Shown: positions 1 to 13,264, counted from the stretch's first letter. The stretch: DNA of 64,000 nt from Acanthopleura granulata (GCA_016165875.1 JABBOT010000001.1:38926252-38990251), one strand, 5' to 3'. Translations and numbers: made by a program. Notes: a model not told the origin generated them from the letters alone.

Positions 1-1007
1 TACAACGCAGAGTTCCAGATATCCTGGGTGGACTGAATTTGGATAAAATATAATTTAACATACATTAAACCCATTGCCATTACAGCTACAGTTCCTTCGT
101 CGGTAACCCAATGTGACTGCATCTGCCAGAATCAGTTCATCAACAAATACATCCCAAAGACATGGTCAGGCCTGCACACATCTGGCGAACACCAACCAAT
201 ACACACTCAGTATATTGACAGTGCTGCAATCCCAGCAAACGGTTGGGATTTAAGGACATCGAGATGAATCTACGAGTACAATCTTAGGAGCATTGTGAAT
301 ATGTGTCCTTTCCTTCCTAAAATAAGTAACATTTACATCCCACTGTGCCTGGTGATACAGTGGTATGAGGTCTATTCTAGTCGTTCGGCTCCAAAATTAG
401 ACAACGTCTTCAGTATTGTGGTATTATACTCTCCCAGAAACCCCTCGAACTGTTCTCACCGGGAACTAGATGCATTTTGTGCTTTTTTGGTGTTCCTCTG
501 AGTAGGTTTCCAAATCGTGGCAACGTTAAATGCATTTTTTAGGTTTTAGCCTAATTTTGACTATATCACTAAAGTGCCTCCTTTTGGCCTGATGTTCCTA
601 TGCTGTGGTGAGCCCCGTTATTTAAGTATCATATGTCGATAAGGCTATGGTAATTAATTTTAATGCTCAATAACACATGTACGAATATTAAACTGCATCT
701 CCTCCTCATCTACTCAACCTGAAATATCGGTTTTTTGACCATAAGAGTTGCACGCCCTCGAACTGACCTGAATTGAATTGTCAGTATTGCTAAGGTGTTG
801 GTGCTGGGGATTGTTTCCTCACACTTGTTTAGTTCCCACGCATACTCCTGATTGTTAGTCAGTTTTTGCCGTTAGACTCTGAGAATTGTTGTGATTTCAT
901 CTGTAGAAGTAATTTTGCTTAATCTGAACAACACCAAAACACTTTTTCTCAGAAAATTAACATTTGTTGAAGATTTTGGGATCTTTTACGAGATTTTGTG
1001 TTAATGA

Positions 1008-1068
1008 TAAGCCCCAGGGTGCCAAAATAATTATACTCTCCACCAGTAGCACTAACTTTTTTCCGAAA
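1008..1068 (-). pseudogene. Array 'DG exon', copy 0
   Basis: Codes FRKKVSATGGEYNYFG then TLGLI; the D-G pair has become G-G and the donor is lost. Confidence 0.35.
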
Positions 1069-1128
1069 TACGTGATTTGACGTTGTCTTTACATATCACA
1101 GCAAGGAACGCGTTAACGGGCAAATCTG

Positions 1129-1371
1129 CTATAGTAGACGATAACAAAAAATGCCTGCTGATGCCTTAAATTGACTGCGGGCTCGAGCGCATACCAGTGA
1201 TTGTATCGAAATCACGTAAAGCCCGCGGGAATTGCACCAGTTGTCTCCATGAGAGCGAACATCACTCGTGGAAACAAGGGGTTTGATCCTCGGTGTAAAC
1301 TCTGTCAGCGTGAAGCTCAAAAGTGTATCGCCAGGTTTATGGATCTCCTTACACTTCAGTTCAAATTGCAA
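1129..1371 (-). pseudogene. Array 'GLYVI' exon relic, copy 0
   Basis: Minus-strand open segment with TEFTPRIKPLVSTSD then WCNSRGLYVISIQSLV. Aligns with the related segment of copy IV (25130-25420, ICQVIFYNPG). Confidence 0.35.
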
Positions 1372-1550
1372 TTACATCAGACCTTGGGAAAAGTCTTGTC
1401 TCCGCGAATGACAGCCAGAAAATACACCTAATTCACTGACAACGCTTTACTGTTGTCTTGCATTATCTGCGGAATACTCGCGTAACATCAAACATTACAG
1501 AGCATGTGGCAGAATCTCTCCAAAGTTCAAGAAGAGGCTCAGTTTTTTAA

Positions 1551-2500
1551 ATGAACACTGGCAGCCCTTCTTTGATGACGTTAGTTAACTTAGCATTGAA
1601 TATTCATATGTAAACCTGGTAGCGAATGAAAGCTGTTGGCGCTAGTACCTGCCTGTTCAGCCATTATCATGAGACGCATATGAGGTGCATTATTCAACAA
1701 CAAAAGCTCGTAAAACTCAAACTCAAAACCATAAACGCCTTCCATTTGGAGGAATTTTGTCCACTTAAATTTCAATGTTTATCAATGGTATTGACACCAT
1801 GTGATTGCTTGCAGTCAAAATTATCATGAATACTTGGCACGTAGATTATCCTTCCTTGCACAAACTGTCTATAAACAGGGAACCTTATATCACCTTCCCA
1901 CTTACGAAGAAAGCTCATCCCAATACGTATTTACGATTTGGGCCTCGAGGTTTTCATCTAGTGAACGTATAATAATATTGAAAATGGATTAAACGGCTGT
2001 ATTAGTGACAAGATACGTAAACTGTTTTACAAATGAAGTATAAACCATACACCACATTATATGGGTATTGTAAATATTTGATGATGGCGTAGCTAGCTCT
2101 CATGGTTGCTAAGATGATAATAACAGGAGGTATATCAGTACCAATCCATAAGCAGGGCTTAACTTACAGACCATGGTCTGTATATACAAATATAACATAC
2201 GACTGTGGCACCATCGTGCCATATTGCAATGTACCAGGCTTTAGAAGCCTATTGGCATCAAAACATATGCAATAACAGGCATAATGATTCACGTTCAAAG
2301 ATGGCCTGAATTTGTAACCCATAAAAGTCTACTTCCATAGACCTTCGATCATCCAGAAACGTCCAAAGATTCGTCTATCAGGATATCAAAAAAAAAAATG
2401 TCAAAGTTCAACGACCCTTTGAACTGACGCCGAAAGCTAATATGCAAATGAGATGGAAGCCTAAATTACACAAATGATTTCAGTATACCTAACAGTATTT
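1551..2500. other. No gene recognised
   Basis: AT-rich, short frames only. The low and high ends do not match the array blocks. Nothing further seen. Confidence 0.5.
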
Positions 2501-2502
2501 GT

Positions 2503-2712
2503 TTATTTATTTATTTGACCGGTGTATTACCCCGTACTCAAGAATATTTCACTTATACATCGGCGGTCAGAATTATGGTGGGAGGAAACCAGGCAGAGCC
2601 CCGGGGGAAACCCGCAACCATGCGTAGGTTGCTGGCGGACCTTCCCAGGTACATCCGGAGAAGACCAGCATGAGCTGAACTTGAAGTCACAGCAACCGCA
2701 TTGGTGAGAGGT
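2503..2712 (-). mobile_element. SINE-1, near full body
   Basis: Reverse-oriented copy: AAATA tail at the low end, then the conserved core (CCGTACTCAAGAATATTTCA, GGTGGGAGGAAACCAGGCAG). The head is partly lost. Confidence 0.8.
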
Positions 2713-2832
2713 AATGGGGTTACCTAATAGTAAGACCAATGTTTAACTGACTTTTGTGTCAAACATTCTTTGTTGTCCTATTAACATGACATCGCCAGGT
2801 TTCCATCTGATAGGTTTTCCTCTATTGTTTTG

Positions 2833-3085
2833 TTTATGTATTTATTTATTTGAATGGTGTTTTACGCCGTACTCAAGAATATTTCACTCATACGACGGCG
2901 GCCAGCATTATGGTGGGAGGAAACCGGGCAGAGCCCGGCGGAAACCCACGACCATCCGCAGGTTTCTGGCAAACCTTCCCACGTAGGGCCGGAGAGGAAG
3001 CCAGCATGAGCTGAACTTGAACTCACAGAGACCCCATTGGTCGGAGGCTTCGATAGCGGGCTAACCGAGTGAGCCACGGAGGCCC
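2833..3085 (-). mobile_element. SINE-1, complete, with tRNA-like head
   Basis: On the minus strand it opens GGGGCCTCCGTGGCTCACTC, with an A-box-like TGGCTCACTCGGTTAG and a B-box-like GTTCAAGTTC. The core follows (CGTGGGAAGG, TTTCCTCCCACCATAATGC, GAAATATTCTTGAGTACGG) and the end is an AAATA repeat tail. This is the reference copy for the family, which looks like a tRNA-derived SINE common in molluscs. Confidence 0.85.
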
Positions 3086-3229
3086 CCTCTATTGTTTTGT
3101 GGAGGTTACTCTCGCTAAATGCTAGCCGATGATGATGACCACCTGTGCTTAATGTATTGCCATCCTAGAAACAAAAGCTACTGAAGTCTCTGTGTGGTTT
3201 ATGATTTTCCCGATCTATTCAAATGATGA

Positions 3230-3450
3230 CGAGGAGTCCTTCTGGTTTATGCATATAGTGTGTCTTTTTTGTGGCTGGGCGAGTCCATGCCGCCAAACTG
3301 CTGTCGCCACTCGAACATCATGCCGAACACACCACGACAAGACACCCCACCCAGTCACATTATAATGACACCGGGCCGACCAGCCCTGTTTCCTTGCTCT
3401 AGCTTCTCAATAGTGAGCGCCAAGCGAGGCAGCAACAAGTCATTTAATTG
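3230..3450 (-). mobile_element. SINE-2 (tRNA-like head lost)
   Basis: GACGAGGAGTCCTTCTGG, GGCGAGTCCATGCCGCCA, CACCCCACCCAGTCACATTA, CGGGCCGACCAGCCCTGTTT, GAGCGCCAAGCGAGGCAGC. Shared with 37250, 55055 and 59345; the start inside array copy I flank is unrelated to the array. Confidence 0.75.
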
Positions 3451-3897
3451 AAGATTGCATGTTTAAAGCTATTAGTCAACTAACTATTGGAGATATATTC
3501 AGTATACTCTCAAATGTACATTAAATGAAATTTTTTATGTCTGAAGAGATTCGGGTCACAAGTATTTACGGCTCTATTTTTGACTACTGTGGATTTGGAC
3601 TTACAAATTTAAGTTTAGTTTAAAATCACGTTCGTCGACAAATATTTAACCACTGGATGGCATTTACTATTTGTGACTAATTCGTCTAAGGTTTCTGTTA
3701 ACCGATAGTGCCGTTAGCTCGGAGATAAACGATGTTCATATACTTTATATTGATTATTCATACATCTCGCAAGACTTGGCTGATTTATGTCATAGGTTGT
3801 TATTACTCAGTGACGTTTGTGTAAGTAGCCTAAGATACAATGGTACTCTACTGTAAAGATCATCTCTGGAGCATCAACAGCCATTAATTAAGCTCAC

Positions 3898-4125
3898 TTA
3901 ATATTCCTTGCTATAACTTTGTTTGTAATTCTCCACATCCAGTGCAATGACCATAATCAATGGCCTGGCAGTCAGAATTACTGTCTGTGTTTTCCTCTCC
4001 ATTTCAACAATTAGGTCGCTTTTAATAATATTCTGTGAAGTTTTTATCCTAGAGAACAGCTGTGTCTTGTTCAGTCCTGGTAAACGTTTCACCAATGCTA
4101 AACATCCATTAATCTTAACCGGCAT
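3898..4125 (-). pseudogene. Array 'KTQ' segment, copy I
   Basis: Open segment with LPGLNKTQLFSRIKTSQ then NIIKSDL. The copy IV equivalent (24000-24239) reads LTRLKKTQVFYRINI. By position it would be the last coding exon of the unit; the basic K-T-Q spacing is only loosely FGF-like. Confidence 0.35.
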
Positions 4126-4169
4126 ACACTTTCAGCCTTCCACACACATTTTTCCGTAAGGTCTTGTGT

Positions 4170-4330
4170 GCTGTTCAGACCAGTCGGTGCATTGGGACCA
4201 TAGCACCGGAGTGATTATATAGATATAGTCCGGAGTGATTGTAGAAGTTAACGTCACAGGCGCGGTTTTGGATTCCAAGTTCCTGCCTCAATGTGATTTC
4301 TAGTATTTTGAAAGTACACCACCAGAAGCA
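4170..4330 (-). pseudogene. Array 'WN exon', copy I, broken
   Basis: Fragments ETWNPK-like and ACDVNFYNHSGLYLY lie in different frames. A local duplication (CCGGAGTGATT twice, 4207-4242) lies inside it. Non-functional. Confidence 0.4.
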
Positions 4331-5343
4331 AAGCACTATTAAACCAACTTGAAATCACATACAACCATATTTTGGATTTTATCATCTTTTTACATTTTGA
4401 TCGGTATTATCATACTAAATCATTATCCGAGAGAACAGCTGTGGCTTGTATCATAGAGCTGTTAAACGTTTTATCAAAGACAAACATATATTCATATTAA
4501 CCGACCATGATCTTTCGCCGTCCGAATATAATTCCCCCTGAGGTTCGGTGTCTCAATCGATGGCAATGTAATCAGATCACTTTACGTTCCATCAGTCTCC
4601 AAACGTGAGCAAACTTCCAAATGAGACTACCTATGTCACGACCAGACGTAACAACAGCCCGACAGTGGAATATGTTACCTTGTCAACAACTGCTTGTAAT
4701 CAAACGTTCGGATTTATGTCTGACACATACTGCTAGAGACTTATTTATATGCACACATTGTTGTGGCATTACCCACATCCTTCTCTTTGCCGCCATAATC
4801 ATTCATTCTTCTTCTTGCTGACACGTATTTGTCTCTCTAATATGACAAAATCTATGGCTGAAATACTGCTCGTGTGGCGTAGTCATTATAATTCATTCAT
4901 TCGACGCGTTGCGCGATGCTGCCTCACTGAAGTATCCTATCCACGTCCCAGGCTACAACCCCACGCCCACTCTCTGACTCCATACTGACAAAGGGCAGTT
5001 TAATCCAAACAGTGTACCTGAAATGCTGAGTGGCACAAGTACGAATTTTACTCTCATGCACGATCTCTGGATATCACTCTCACTGAGCCCTCTTTCCGAT
5101 TAATGAGATGTCTCCACTGAAAATATTATCTCTTGTTCTATTGTCCGCGTTGCTAGATTGTCGGTCCTTTGGGCACTTGTCCTAAGCGCATTTACTTCCC
5201 AGGAATAGCTAAGTGGATGTGCGATCTCATTGTCATATTCCACTAAGACATGCGATCAAGACTGCAGGCGAATCTTCCCAACCTCGAAACACACTAAGCC
5301 TTGTCTGGAAGTTAACATTTAAAGGTGATTTTTACTAGTTTCT

Positions 5344-5440
5344 CTAGATTCTACTCCCAGGGATCGGCCTCCAGGTACTGGAATAATTAGACTCTCCATC
5401 TAAAGCCATAAAGTTTTTGCGGAATGTTTTCTTTTTATGA
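5344..5440 (-). pseudogene. Array 'DG exon', copy I
   Basis: Codes KTFRKNFMALDGESN then YSSTWRPIPG. The donor GTGAG is changed to CTGGG. Confidence 0.4.
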
Positions 5441-6976
5441 TTCAAGCATTGTAGACGATTTGGTGAATTAACCAACAAGTCTACGTAGTGGTCGTTAGAA
5501 GAAAATGTCTACTGATGCCCTAAACTGTTGTGTGTAGGTCACATTAACTCCTACAAGCTGACTTGCCAAATTGAGCCGCCTCGTGGAATAAAAAAAATCA
5601 GGCCCAGGTTACGATGTAAACTCTATTATTGTCAGTCTCAGCAATCTATCAGAGGCTTTACGGATCTCCTTCCAGAAGAACTAACAGTACAATTACATTG
5701 CCCCGTTGTAGCATATGTAGAATATCGGAATCAACTCACACATGCCAGAGCAAGTAAAAGAATTCCCCCTATTCCGACGGTGCTGAACATGAACACGGGC
5801 ATCCTTTATTTCATGATGTTACTCAACTACATAGCACTAGATACTGATAGAAAATCTAGTGATGAGAAATGGAAGTGTTCGCCTATTTATCGGTTTATGA
5901 TATTCAACAAAAACAAATTGTCCTAAATTTCATAACTAAAACGGATAAAGCCCTGTTCCATATACGAATTCACATCCTACCAATACCATTGATAGACACT
6001 GAAATATAAACAGATAAAAATTCTTGCCTCCAAAATTATTATGAATAGTTACAAGGTGCCCAATCTTCCAGATTATTATTATATGTTTTAAATACACCTT
6101 GCGTCATTTATCTGGTAGACTCAAGTCTTTGTTTGGCAATATTTCAGCAGTTCATGTATAGACACGAGGAAAATGAATTGGGTCGATGTTTTAGTAAGGA
6201 ATCACTCACACTGTTCTTCCAATGAATTATATATCAATAACATTATTACCCGGGTATTAATACGATTAGATGATGATAGATATTAGCGCTTATTGTCTTA
6301 GACTAGATAATTGTAAAACGAATACAAATAGTTAAATAGAAATATATCGCGATCAATCCACAAGTTGGTCTGTACACACAGAAAATTGTCTGGACGATTG
6401 TGACATGTATGTGTTCAAGTGTATGTAATTTGTAATTATACGTTGTGAGTTATCTGTTTGCCATCGTAAACACTTCCTGTACGCGGTTCATTGACCAGTA
6501 GGTGGCCAAGATTATCACGATTGCCCTCAGGTACCAAACCTCGGCGTGGCGTTGTCAGCACTTACTATGTTGCATAAGATCAAACCAATTAAATCCTTTG
6601 GACAGAAGCCCTTTCTAACATGGTAAAAAGCACTACTGCAGTCTCGAGTCTCATCCTCAGCAGAAACAGAATTTGTTGATTCCTTCGATTTCATTCGTAG
6701 TGTGTGGAGGGCCGGGTGACAGTATGGAGTCGAAGGGGCTCACAACGCTGTCTGGGCTGTCTTATGTTTTGTCTTCCATCAATACGATTAGCATAATGTC
6801 AGCGTCAGCAACTTGACAAAATGTTTGTGGTTTAACTGGGTACTACACGGTTTCGTCCACCCAGGAAACTGGCCGCCAAAATATCTGGGGAGAAATCCGC
6901 TGTATTGCTTTATACAAGAATCATATAAACTTAAAGCCTTTTGCGCTCTACCTGGCCCAGTTGGATAACATTTTTT

Positions 6977-7231
6977 TTATTTCACACGGAGCACAGAAGG
7001 TGCTTGTGACGGCACCATTATTGGGATTAATGTTTCCAGAGTACTTATAGCGACAGCTTTCCATCTGTTAATGGTCCACATAACGGCCACTTGCTCCGAG
7101 TTTACGTCCCCGGCAGTGAGTATGTGGACCTCATTTGTCGATACTGGACTGTCTTCTCTTAGAAAAGTGGATGAAAGTATAATAATATTAACACTAAAGA
7201 AAGAAGAACAAATCAATGGTGAACGGTTCAC
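6977..7231 (-). pseudogene. Array 'PVS exon', copy I
   Basis: An open segment of 84 codons. Its core REDSPVSTNEVHILTAG then DVNSEQVAVMW is shared with copies II and III and begins at a plausible acceptor (TTTTCTAAG|AGAAG). Product unknown. Confidence 0.4.
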
Positions 7232-8663
7232 ATTCCCCTTGAGGGTCTACTCTGTTTTCGTTTCCTTATTCGCCGGACTTTGTCCACATGATGCTTTATA
7301 GTGCCGTGTTTCATCTTTGCTTTGAGGCGTACTAAGATAATAATTGAATTTGGTGCCTGTACGCCTGTTCCTAAACTATTGCAGCCTGATATAAACCCAA
7401 TAGAATAATTTCAGGGAGAATAGAATAATACATTTACAGTGGATGGCATCCCACACAGCTGACGCCTACAGAATCTGGAATACTTTTGGGGGATGTTTAC
7501 ACCGTGATGTGGAGTCGCCGGCAGGTGATGAGGACCAGCTGCCCTATAACGAAAGTAACACTCCCCACCAATTATTTTGTTTGTGGTTTAATTCCTTTAA
7601 TGTCTGTCTTTGAAGAGTAAAGCATTCAAGCATAAAGTTGTTGATCTCATCAGAGGAGGATAGATACGTCAGACCGCTCCTTGATTAAGACACTCAATCT
7701 TTCTAACAAACCAAATTAATTATAGCATAAAACACATAACGTAGAACCAGAGCAGCGACGACAGTTTCATACTTCGCAAGATGCTTAAATCATGGCAAAT
7801 TATACCATCCCTACCACCCTGGCTTAAGCTGAATTAGGTAAAAAGAATGCAGTGACGTTAATTGCAATTTATTAGACGCCACTGGCACAGAATCATGCAA
7901 AATGCTTCGATGTCATGACATTTTATGTACAATAACCTGAAAACAATGTAAGGCGACCAGGCCTTCGGGATGCTGTACTCGTCCATCAGCAGATTCCCGG
8001 TATATCCAGGAATACTAGTCCAATGATACGGACTCCCCATACACCTTTTATGGTAGTACGAATAATAAATGCAGGCGCTACCAGGGAAACGTGCAGACCT
8101 GTCTTCTGCAACCTGGGCGGTGGCTGATGCACATTATCGCTTCTGTTCGTGACGAACTCTAAGACACAACGTGCCACTTTAAACACCTTTCTTACATTAC
8201 TAATCCATGCGAAATAAAGTGACGTCCCTTTCTATGTAATAATCTGTACAACCTTCCAAATCCACAATCGAACCACTGAAACATAAGTTTGTATCCACTA
8301 TCAGATCAGATAGGTCCGATTCTTCTGTCACAAAACCATCATATGATAACAGGATAACGCCATCATATTACATTGTAATCTATTAGCCCTAACTGGTCAC
8401 GCGTAAACAACGAACTGATACTATCTCAGTAGTAACTCTGTTAGAAAACTGTGCACAAAATAATTTTCAGTGCAAGATAAACACCAACGCGATGTCGCTG
8501 AGTAAAGTTTAAGAAGCTTTAATAACCGAACGTGTTTGATGGAGTATCGTTGTCACCACTGTATACACAAGCCATGCGTCAGGTTACAGTCTGAGTACAC
8601 AAAATATCACATATCACAATGTACCGTACTATAATATATCCGGTTACATTAGCCTACTGGGGG

Positions 8664-8862
8664 GCCAGCGCGCCAGCGGTCGCCGTGAGTTCAAATCCAG
8701 CTCATTCAGGCTTTCTCTCCGGCCGTAGGTGGGAAGGTGTGCCAGAAACCTGCGGATGATCTTGTGTTTTCCCCGGGTTTACCCGGTTTCCTCCCACCAT
8801 AACCCTGGCCGTCGTCGTAAAACACCAATCAAATAAATAAAATAATAAATTTGTCTGTTGGC
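8664..8862 (+). mobile_element. SINE-1
   Basis: Forward copy: GTGAGTTCAAATCC B-box-like head, CTCTCCGGCCGTAGGTGGGA, TTTCCTCCCACCATAACCC, CACCAATCAAATAAATAAA tail. Confidence 0.8.
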
Positions 8863-9924
8863 TGTAAAATACATTCACGACCACAGGATATGTGTCTCGT
8901 TCAAAAATATCTTCCACTTTTAACAGCAAATAAACGCCCCAAACGATCAGAAACGTCCCAAAACTCGTCTGTCCCCATAGCCACAATAACAGGTGTGTAA
9001 CTAATTTTATGTCATGCATTCTTGGTTGCCATCACCAAGTTAGACAGTGTAAGGTGTTTTCATGTTTGCGCATACGGTTAATTTGGATAAATCTTAATTC
9101 ACTGCTCCTGATGACCGCCTGCCGTGCCATAAATCTATTGCAGTGCGAGCAATAAACACAGCTGGTTAAATTTCCTTCAGACCTATGATGTTTTCACGAT
9201 ACAATGAAGACCGCATTTTTTAAGTTACTTAAAATCAACGAAGTTTTTGCAGTAAATGCGATGTAAGGGTACCACTAACGCAGAGGAAAAATGATAAACT
9301 CTCAGACAGCGATAGACCTTACACAAGATCAAAGAAAGAAACACGAATACGCTTGAATTGGTCCAATACATGTAATTGAACGTAACAACACAAAGAGTAC
9401 AACTGACAACATTATACAAGAACAATGCAAGTAATTATAAAATATACAGTTTCTAAAGGAATACCCTCCAAATCCTGTTGGAATATCAAGCTTCCAATGG
9501 CGGGTCAGTCCACATAAATTGAAATCCACAGTTCATGTGAACCCTTGAGTCCAAGGATGACACTGGCCTTCGAGTGACGAACGGTAGTGGGTATACGCCA
9601 CGCCGACGATGGATTGCATCCGCCCGTCTAGGTGCACTTCCCCAGGCAGAAAGATAGACCATAGCGTCCGTGAGGCCGAGCTAACGTATGTATGTTTCAG
9701 TCCTCGGGCTCAAAGTCACTTCCAGAGTAAAATTGGGATGACAAATACGTAATCACACCAAAGAGACAACGAGTGATGAAAACCCCAAATGACGTCTGAG
9801 CAAAAATAGCAAGTGTACGTAGGTACAGACAAATGGAGTACAAATGACGAATGTAGTGTGGCACGAAAGCCGAACTTCAATTAATCCCGAATTCTCCAGT
9901 CGATGTAAGTAATATAACTGCGAG
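8863..9924. other. Spacer between array copies I and II
   Basis: Follows a SINE and precedes the dispersed element. It does not match the array blocks and no coding exon was seen. Confidence 0.5.
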
Positions 9925-10210
9925 CTTTACAACTTCGTCGCTCATATTTACAGCGTAACGTAAAGAAAATTCCGGATCGTTTGATCATAAACATGTTTAC
10001 AACATGGGTACATCTTTTCAGAATGTGCGCTCTACGCACAACGACACGAAATTCATAAACACCGAAGCCTCGAGACCAGGTTACTGAACCCCAGGATAGA
10101 CTATAACGTACACAGAGGGGAAAATATAGGTCAGACGCTGACCCAGTAAGCGCAAAAACAAATGAAAAATATAATACAATATTTTAAGGACGGAGTTCGT
10201 AACAACGCTA
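9925..10210 (+). repeat. Dispersed ~270 bp element, copy 1
   Basis: TCGTCGCTCATATTTACAG, AACGTAAAGAAAATTCCGGA, GAGGGGAAAATATAGGTCAG, GCTGACCCAGTAAGCGCAAA. Matches 42745-42890 and, inverted, 63700-63985. No coding potential seen. Confidence 0.75.
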
Positions 10211-10645
10211 ACATCTATCTATACATTAAATGATATGAATTATAACTGAAGCGATTCGGGTCACAACTTAGTATGGCTGTATCCTTGCCGTGAATTTAGC
10301 CAAAGAATTACGTTAACGTAAAACTGCGTTCATTAACACTGGATAGCCATTATCCTTTTGTGATCACTTTGAGTGTTTGCTTGGTTTACACTTACTGAAA
10401 GCGTCCTTAGCTCGGAGGTAAACAGTGTGCATATACTTTATATTGATTATTCATCCATCTTTGCTAGACTTGGCTGATTTATGTCATGGGTCGTTATTAC
10501 TTAGTGCCGTTTGTTTAAGTAGCCTAAGATACAATGATGCTCTACACTGAAGGTCATCTCTGGAGCATCAGCATCCACCAATTTGTTTTTCTTGAATGTT
10601 GTTGCGTGTAAACTTGGGTAAACAAGTCATGGCTTGGGTCATTAA

Positions 10646-11144
10646 AGGGAAAGACCTCGTAAAAGTGAACCTTGGTTGAGTTAAATGACCATTAAAAACT
10701 GTATCTGAAAATACCTTCACTGAATTTTTAGATTTTTATTCACCAAAGTAAACGCAGTCAAATGTTTTGATAGTATACTGGGTTTTACGGACCATATTGA
10801 TAATGTGGATCACCAGTGACGTCACAGAACTTTTTGTAGAGCTTTATGTTCGGCTCTGAATATTGTTCTTGTGAAGAGTAATCCTCTAATGTGTGCCTGT
10901 TTATGGAAACGCTAATATGACAGTTGTTGACTTCTGTAAGTCAACATTTGACATTAAATTTCTGCTTTAAGGTCATAGAAAAGTGACATTATCAGTATGG
11001 TCCATAAAACCCACCATACAATGAAAACATTTGACTGTATTTATTTTGGCGAAAAAAAAGCCTAAAAAATGCAGTGTATTTTCAGATATAGTTTTCAATG
11101 GCCTTTTCATTCACCTTAAGTTCGTTTTTACGAGGTCTTTCCCT
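10646..11144. mobile_element. TTAA-flanked inverted-repeat element (MITE), 499 bp
   Basis: Termini AGGGAAAGACCTCGTAAAA and its inverse are flanked on both sides by TTAA (10642-10645 and 11145-11148). The terminal inverted repeats extend imperfectly for about 160 bp each, leaving a short unique centre. No coding sequence is present. TTAA target choice is typical of piggyBac-type transposases, so a non-autonomous piggyBac-like element is likely. The same place in array copy III (near 16085, GAGTCATTAATCTCAC) is uninterrupted. Confidence 0.85.
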
Positions 11145-12599
11145 TTAACCTGACAATGAGAAAATAAAACAATAACATTCTGCATATTCCTCTCCATTTC
11201 TAGAATTTCATTAATATTCTATTAAGTTTTTACAGAAGTCAACAACTGTGTTCTGTCTAGTCTTGCTTAACGCATGGTCAGTAATACTCATCCGTTAATC
11301 TTTAACCAGCGTGCACTTTCCAGTGTCGCAATGAATGACAAGGTAATCAGACTACTTTACGTCCCATCAGTCCTCGTCTCCAAACGTGAGCAAACTTACG
11401 AAGACGGACTTGCCCGGTCTTGACCAGACGTAGAGACGGCCCAACAGTGACGATCCTGTGTCTTTGTACCTCGGGGTCAACAACCGCTGGTAATTATCGT
11501 CTGGTAGACAGTCAGGTGCCTAGAATATTAAAGTGAAAGGCAGCTTATGACTGACGAACTGTTCATTAATCGGCTAGGAGATATCAGCTGTTTATAAGCT
11601 GTGGCGAAAATGTTCTGAGTTGTCTGTCAATGTAACATGTAATAACAAAGGGACAATACACGGTTTCATATGTTTTAATTATAACAAGTGCATGGGTGAA
11701 CAACACTGCAAAGTTTCTGAATCATTTCATGTATAAATTGACATATATGCTTACGTTACAAATAGAACCCTAGCAGCTAACTACAGTCTTTGGTGACAAG
11801 AGTCTTCCACGCTCGGAACATTTACGTCACAGCCTAGATTGAACGGCGGTGTTTCATGCTAGTCGATGGAGCACGTACAAATGTCAGTTTCCGCAGTCGT
11901 AGTAGCTGTTTAAAAAATACTTTTTAATGAACATAATATTGTGCAACCTTTTTGGCAAACTTAGCTTACATCATGCACCGTCTTTCGCTTTAAGTATCTA
12001 TAATACTGAGGTATTACGAGTAAGCTGTCTCTGCCCCGTAAATTTTAGATCGTCTTACATGTTTAGCATTGGGTATTACGTGTAGTTAGTGATTTTCTCA
12101 GCCTGAGCCTCATTGGGTATACGCGTGCGAAACTTAATCGGATCAACGTCCTGATCCATGTTTATTTCGGCTTTAGCATAATTTGGGTATACATACCAGC
12201 TGCAGTGTTTTCTTCCAGCCGGATATCCTGCAGTTCTGTTGAGCTTAACACTGATGTACCCCGACAATCCCTTACTGATCCTTAACTTTAATTCTCAGTG
12301 ACATAAGCACCAGCTAATATCTCTTTCATGTACAATAAAAGATGGGATGTAATTCCATAGGCTGAGCATTTCAATGAACACCCCCATTCTTCCTGGATAA
12401 TAAATGGTAGCAGACAACTTTGGTCTCTTTCTCTAAATTCTGTTTTTAATGGTCGGCTTCAGAATACTGCTACGTGTAGCCTCCATCAATGGGAAAAACA
12501 ATTCTTCAGGACTAGAAATTTTTCCTTTGGCGTTATGGCAACAGTCGGGCTTTTTGTTTCAGGTCTGACTGAATGAATGAAGCAATCGGTAAATCTTCC

Positions 12600-12830
12600 A
12601 CTGTGAACACTGTTCAAAAAACTGTTTGCCTATGCCTTGACTACTATTGGCTAACACGCAGACCAATGGATACACCGAGATCACGTACAGCCCGGAACTA
12701 TTGTACAGTATGACGGCACAGATGTGGTTTTCATTCCAAATTTGATCCCTGATGTGAATTTTGTTATTGTGAAAAGGTGTACCATCAGACGCAACATGTT
12801 AATCGAACAACCAGAAATCCAATAAAATCA
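12600..12830 (-). pseudogene. Array 'WN exon', copy II
   Basis: Codes FHNNKIHIRDQIWNEN then HICAVILYNSSGLYV and ISVYPLVCVLANSSQG; the open frame continues to a stop near 12565. No stop interrupts the conserved core; whether it is spliced or expressed is unknown. Confidence 0.45.
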
Positions 12831-13264
12831 CCACGCTAAACGTTTTCTTAAAGGTTAACATCCGTTGATCTTCTCCGGTGTACATGTTTAGGTTTCTACT
12901 TATAATTCTCCCTCAGGAGTAACCTTCATTACTTTCATAAACGGCAGTGTACCAAAACACTTAATATCAAAACCATCCCCGTCTCCAAACGCGAGCAAAC
13001 TTCGATAGAGGACTGACTCTGTCTGGATCAGATGTCGCCACGAACAGACAGTGAAGGGTGTGGATGTTCATACCTCTAGAGCAACAGGTACTTGTATTAT
13101 AGAATGAATAATGGTGTGACATTACGTGTCTTCTTCTTCCTTTCGCCAAAGCTTGTCTTTCTGTCTACATGTATACAGCTGTGACAGTGTGTGCTTTTTC
13201 CTTACTCTTACCAACGCCTTACTGTATGGATGTAGGCTTGAGTTTTTATGTGGTACTTAACAAT

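Larger units (their letters stand above)
1..1550 (-). repeat. Array copy 0 (left-truncated)
   Basis: Shares with copy IV the block sequence 'DG exon' (1008-1068), 'GLYVI exon' (1129-1371) and TTACAGAGCATGTGGCAGAA (1494-1513, compare 25498-25517). The rest of the unit is cut off by the window edge or decayed. No intact gene is seen in 1-1000. Confidence 0.55.
3517..8510 (-). repeat. Array copy I of a ~5 kb unit
   Basis: Contains the ordered blocks shared by the array. Low end: ATTCGGGTCACAA and a TATATTGATTATTCATAC block (3550-3890). Then a FGF-exon-3-like segment (3898-4160), the WN-exon relic (4170-4330), CTCCAAACGTGAGC (4598), the DG exon (5344-5440), a block shared with copy III (5940-6500), GGAGTCGAAGG (6720), the PVS exon (7020-7180), TACAGAATCTGG (7470), CAGCGACGACAGTTTCATAC (7750) and CAGGGAAACGTGCAGACC (8080). 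The low-coordinate end is the 3' end if it is read as a minus-strand gene. Confidence 0.75.

Noticed and set aside
2833..3085. tRNA gene in the SINE head
   Set aside because: A- and B-box-like motifs are present but it cannot fold as a full tRNA and is followed by a SINE body.
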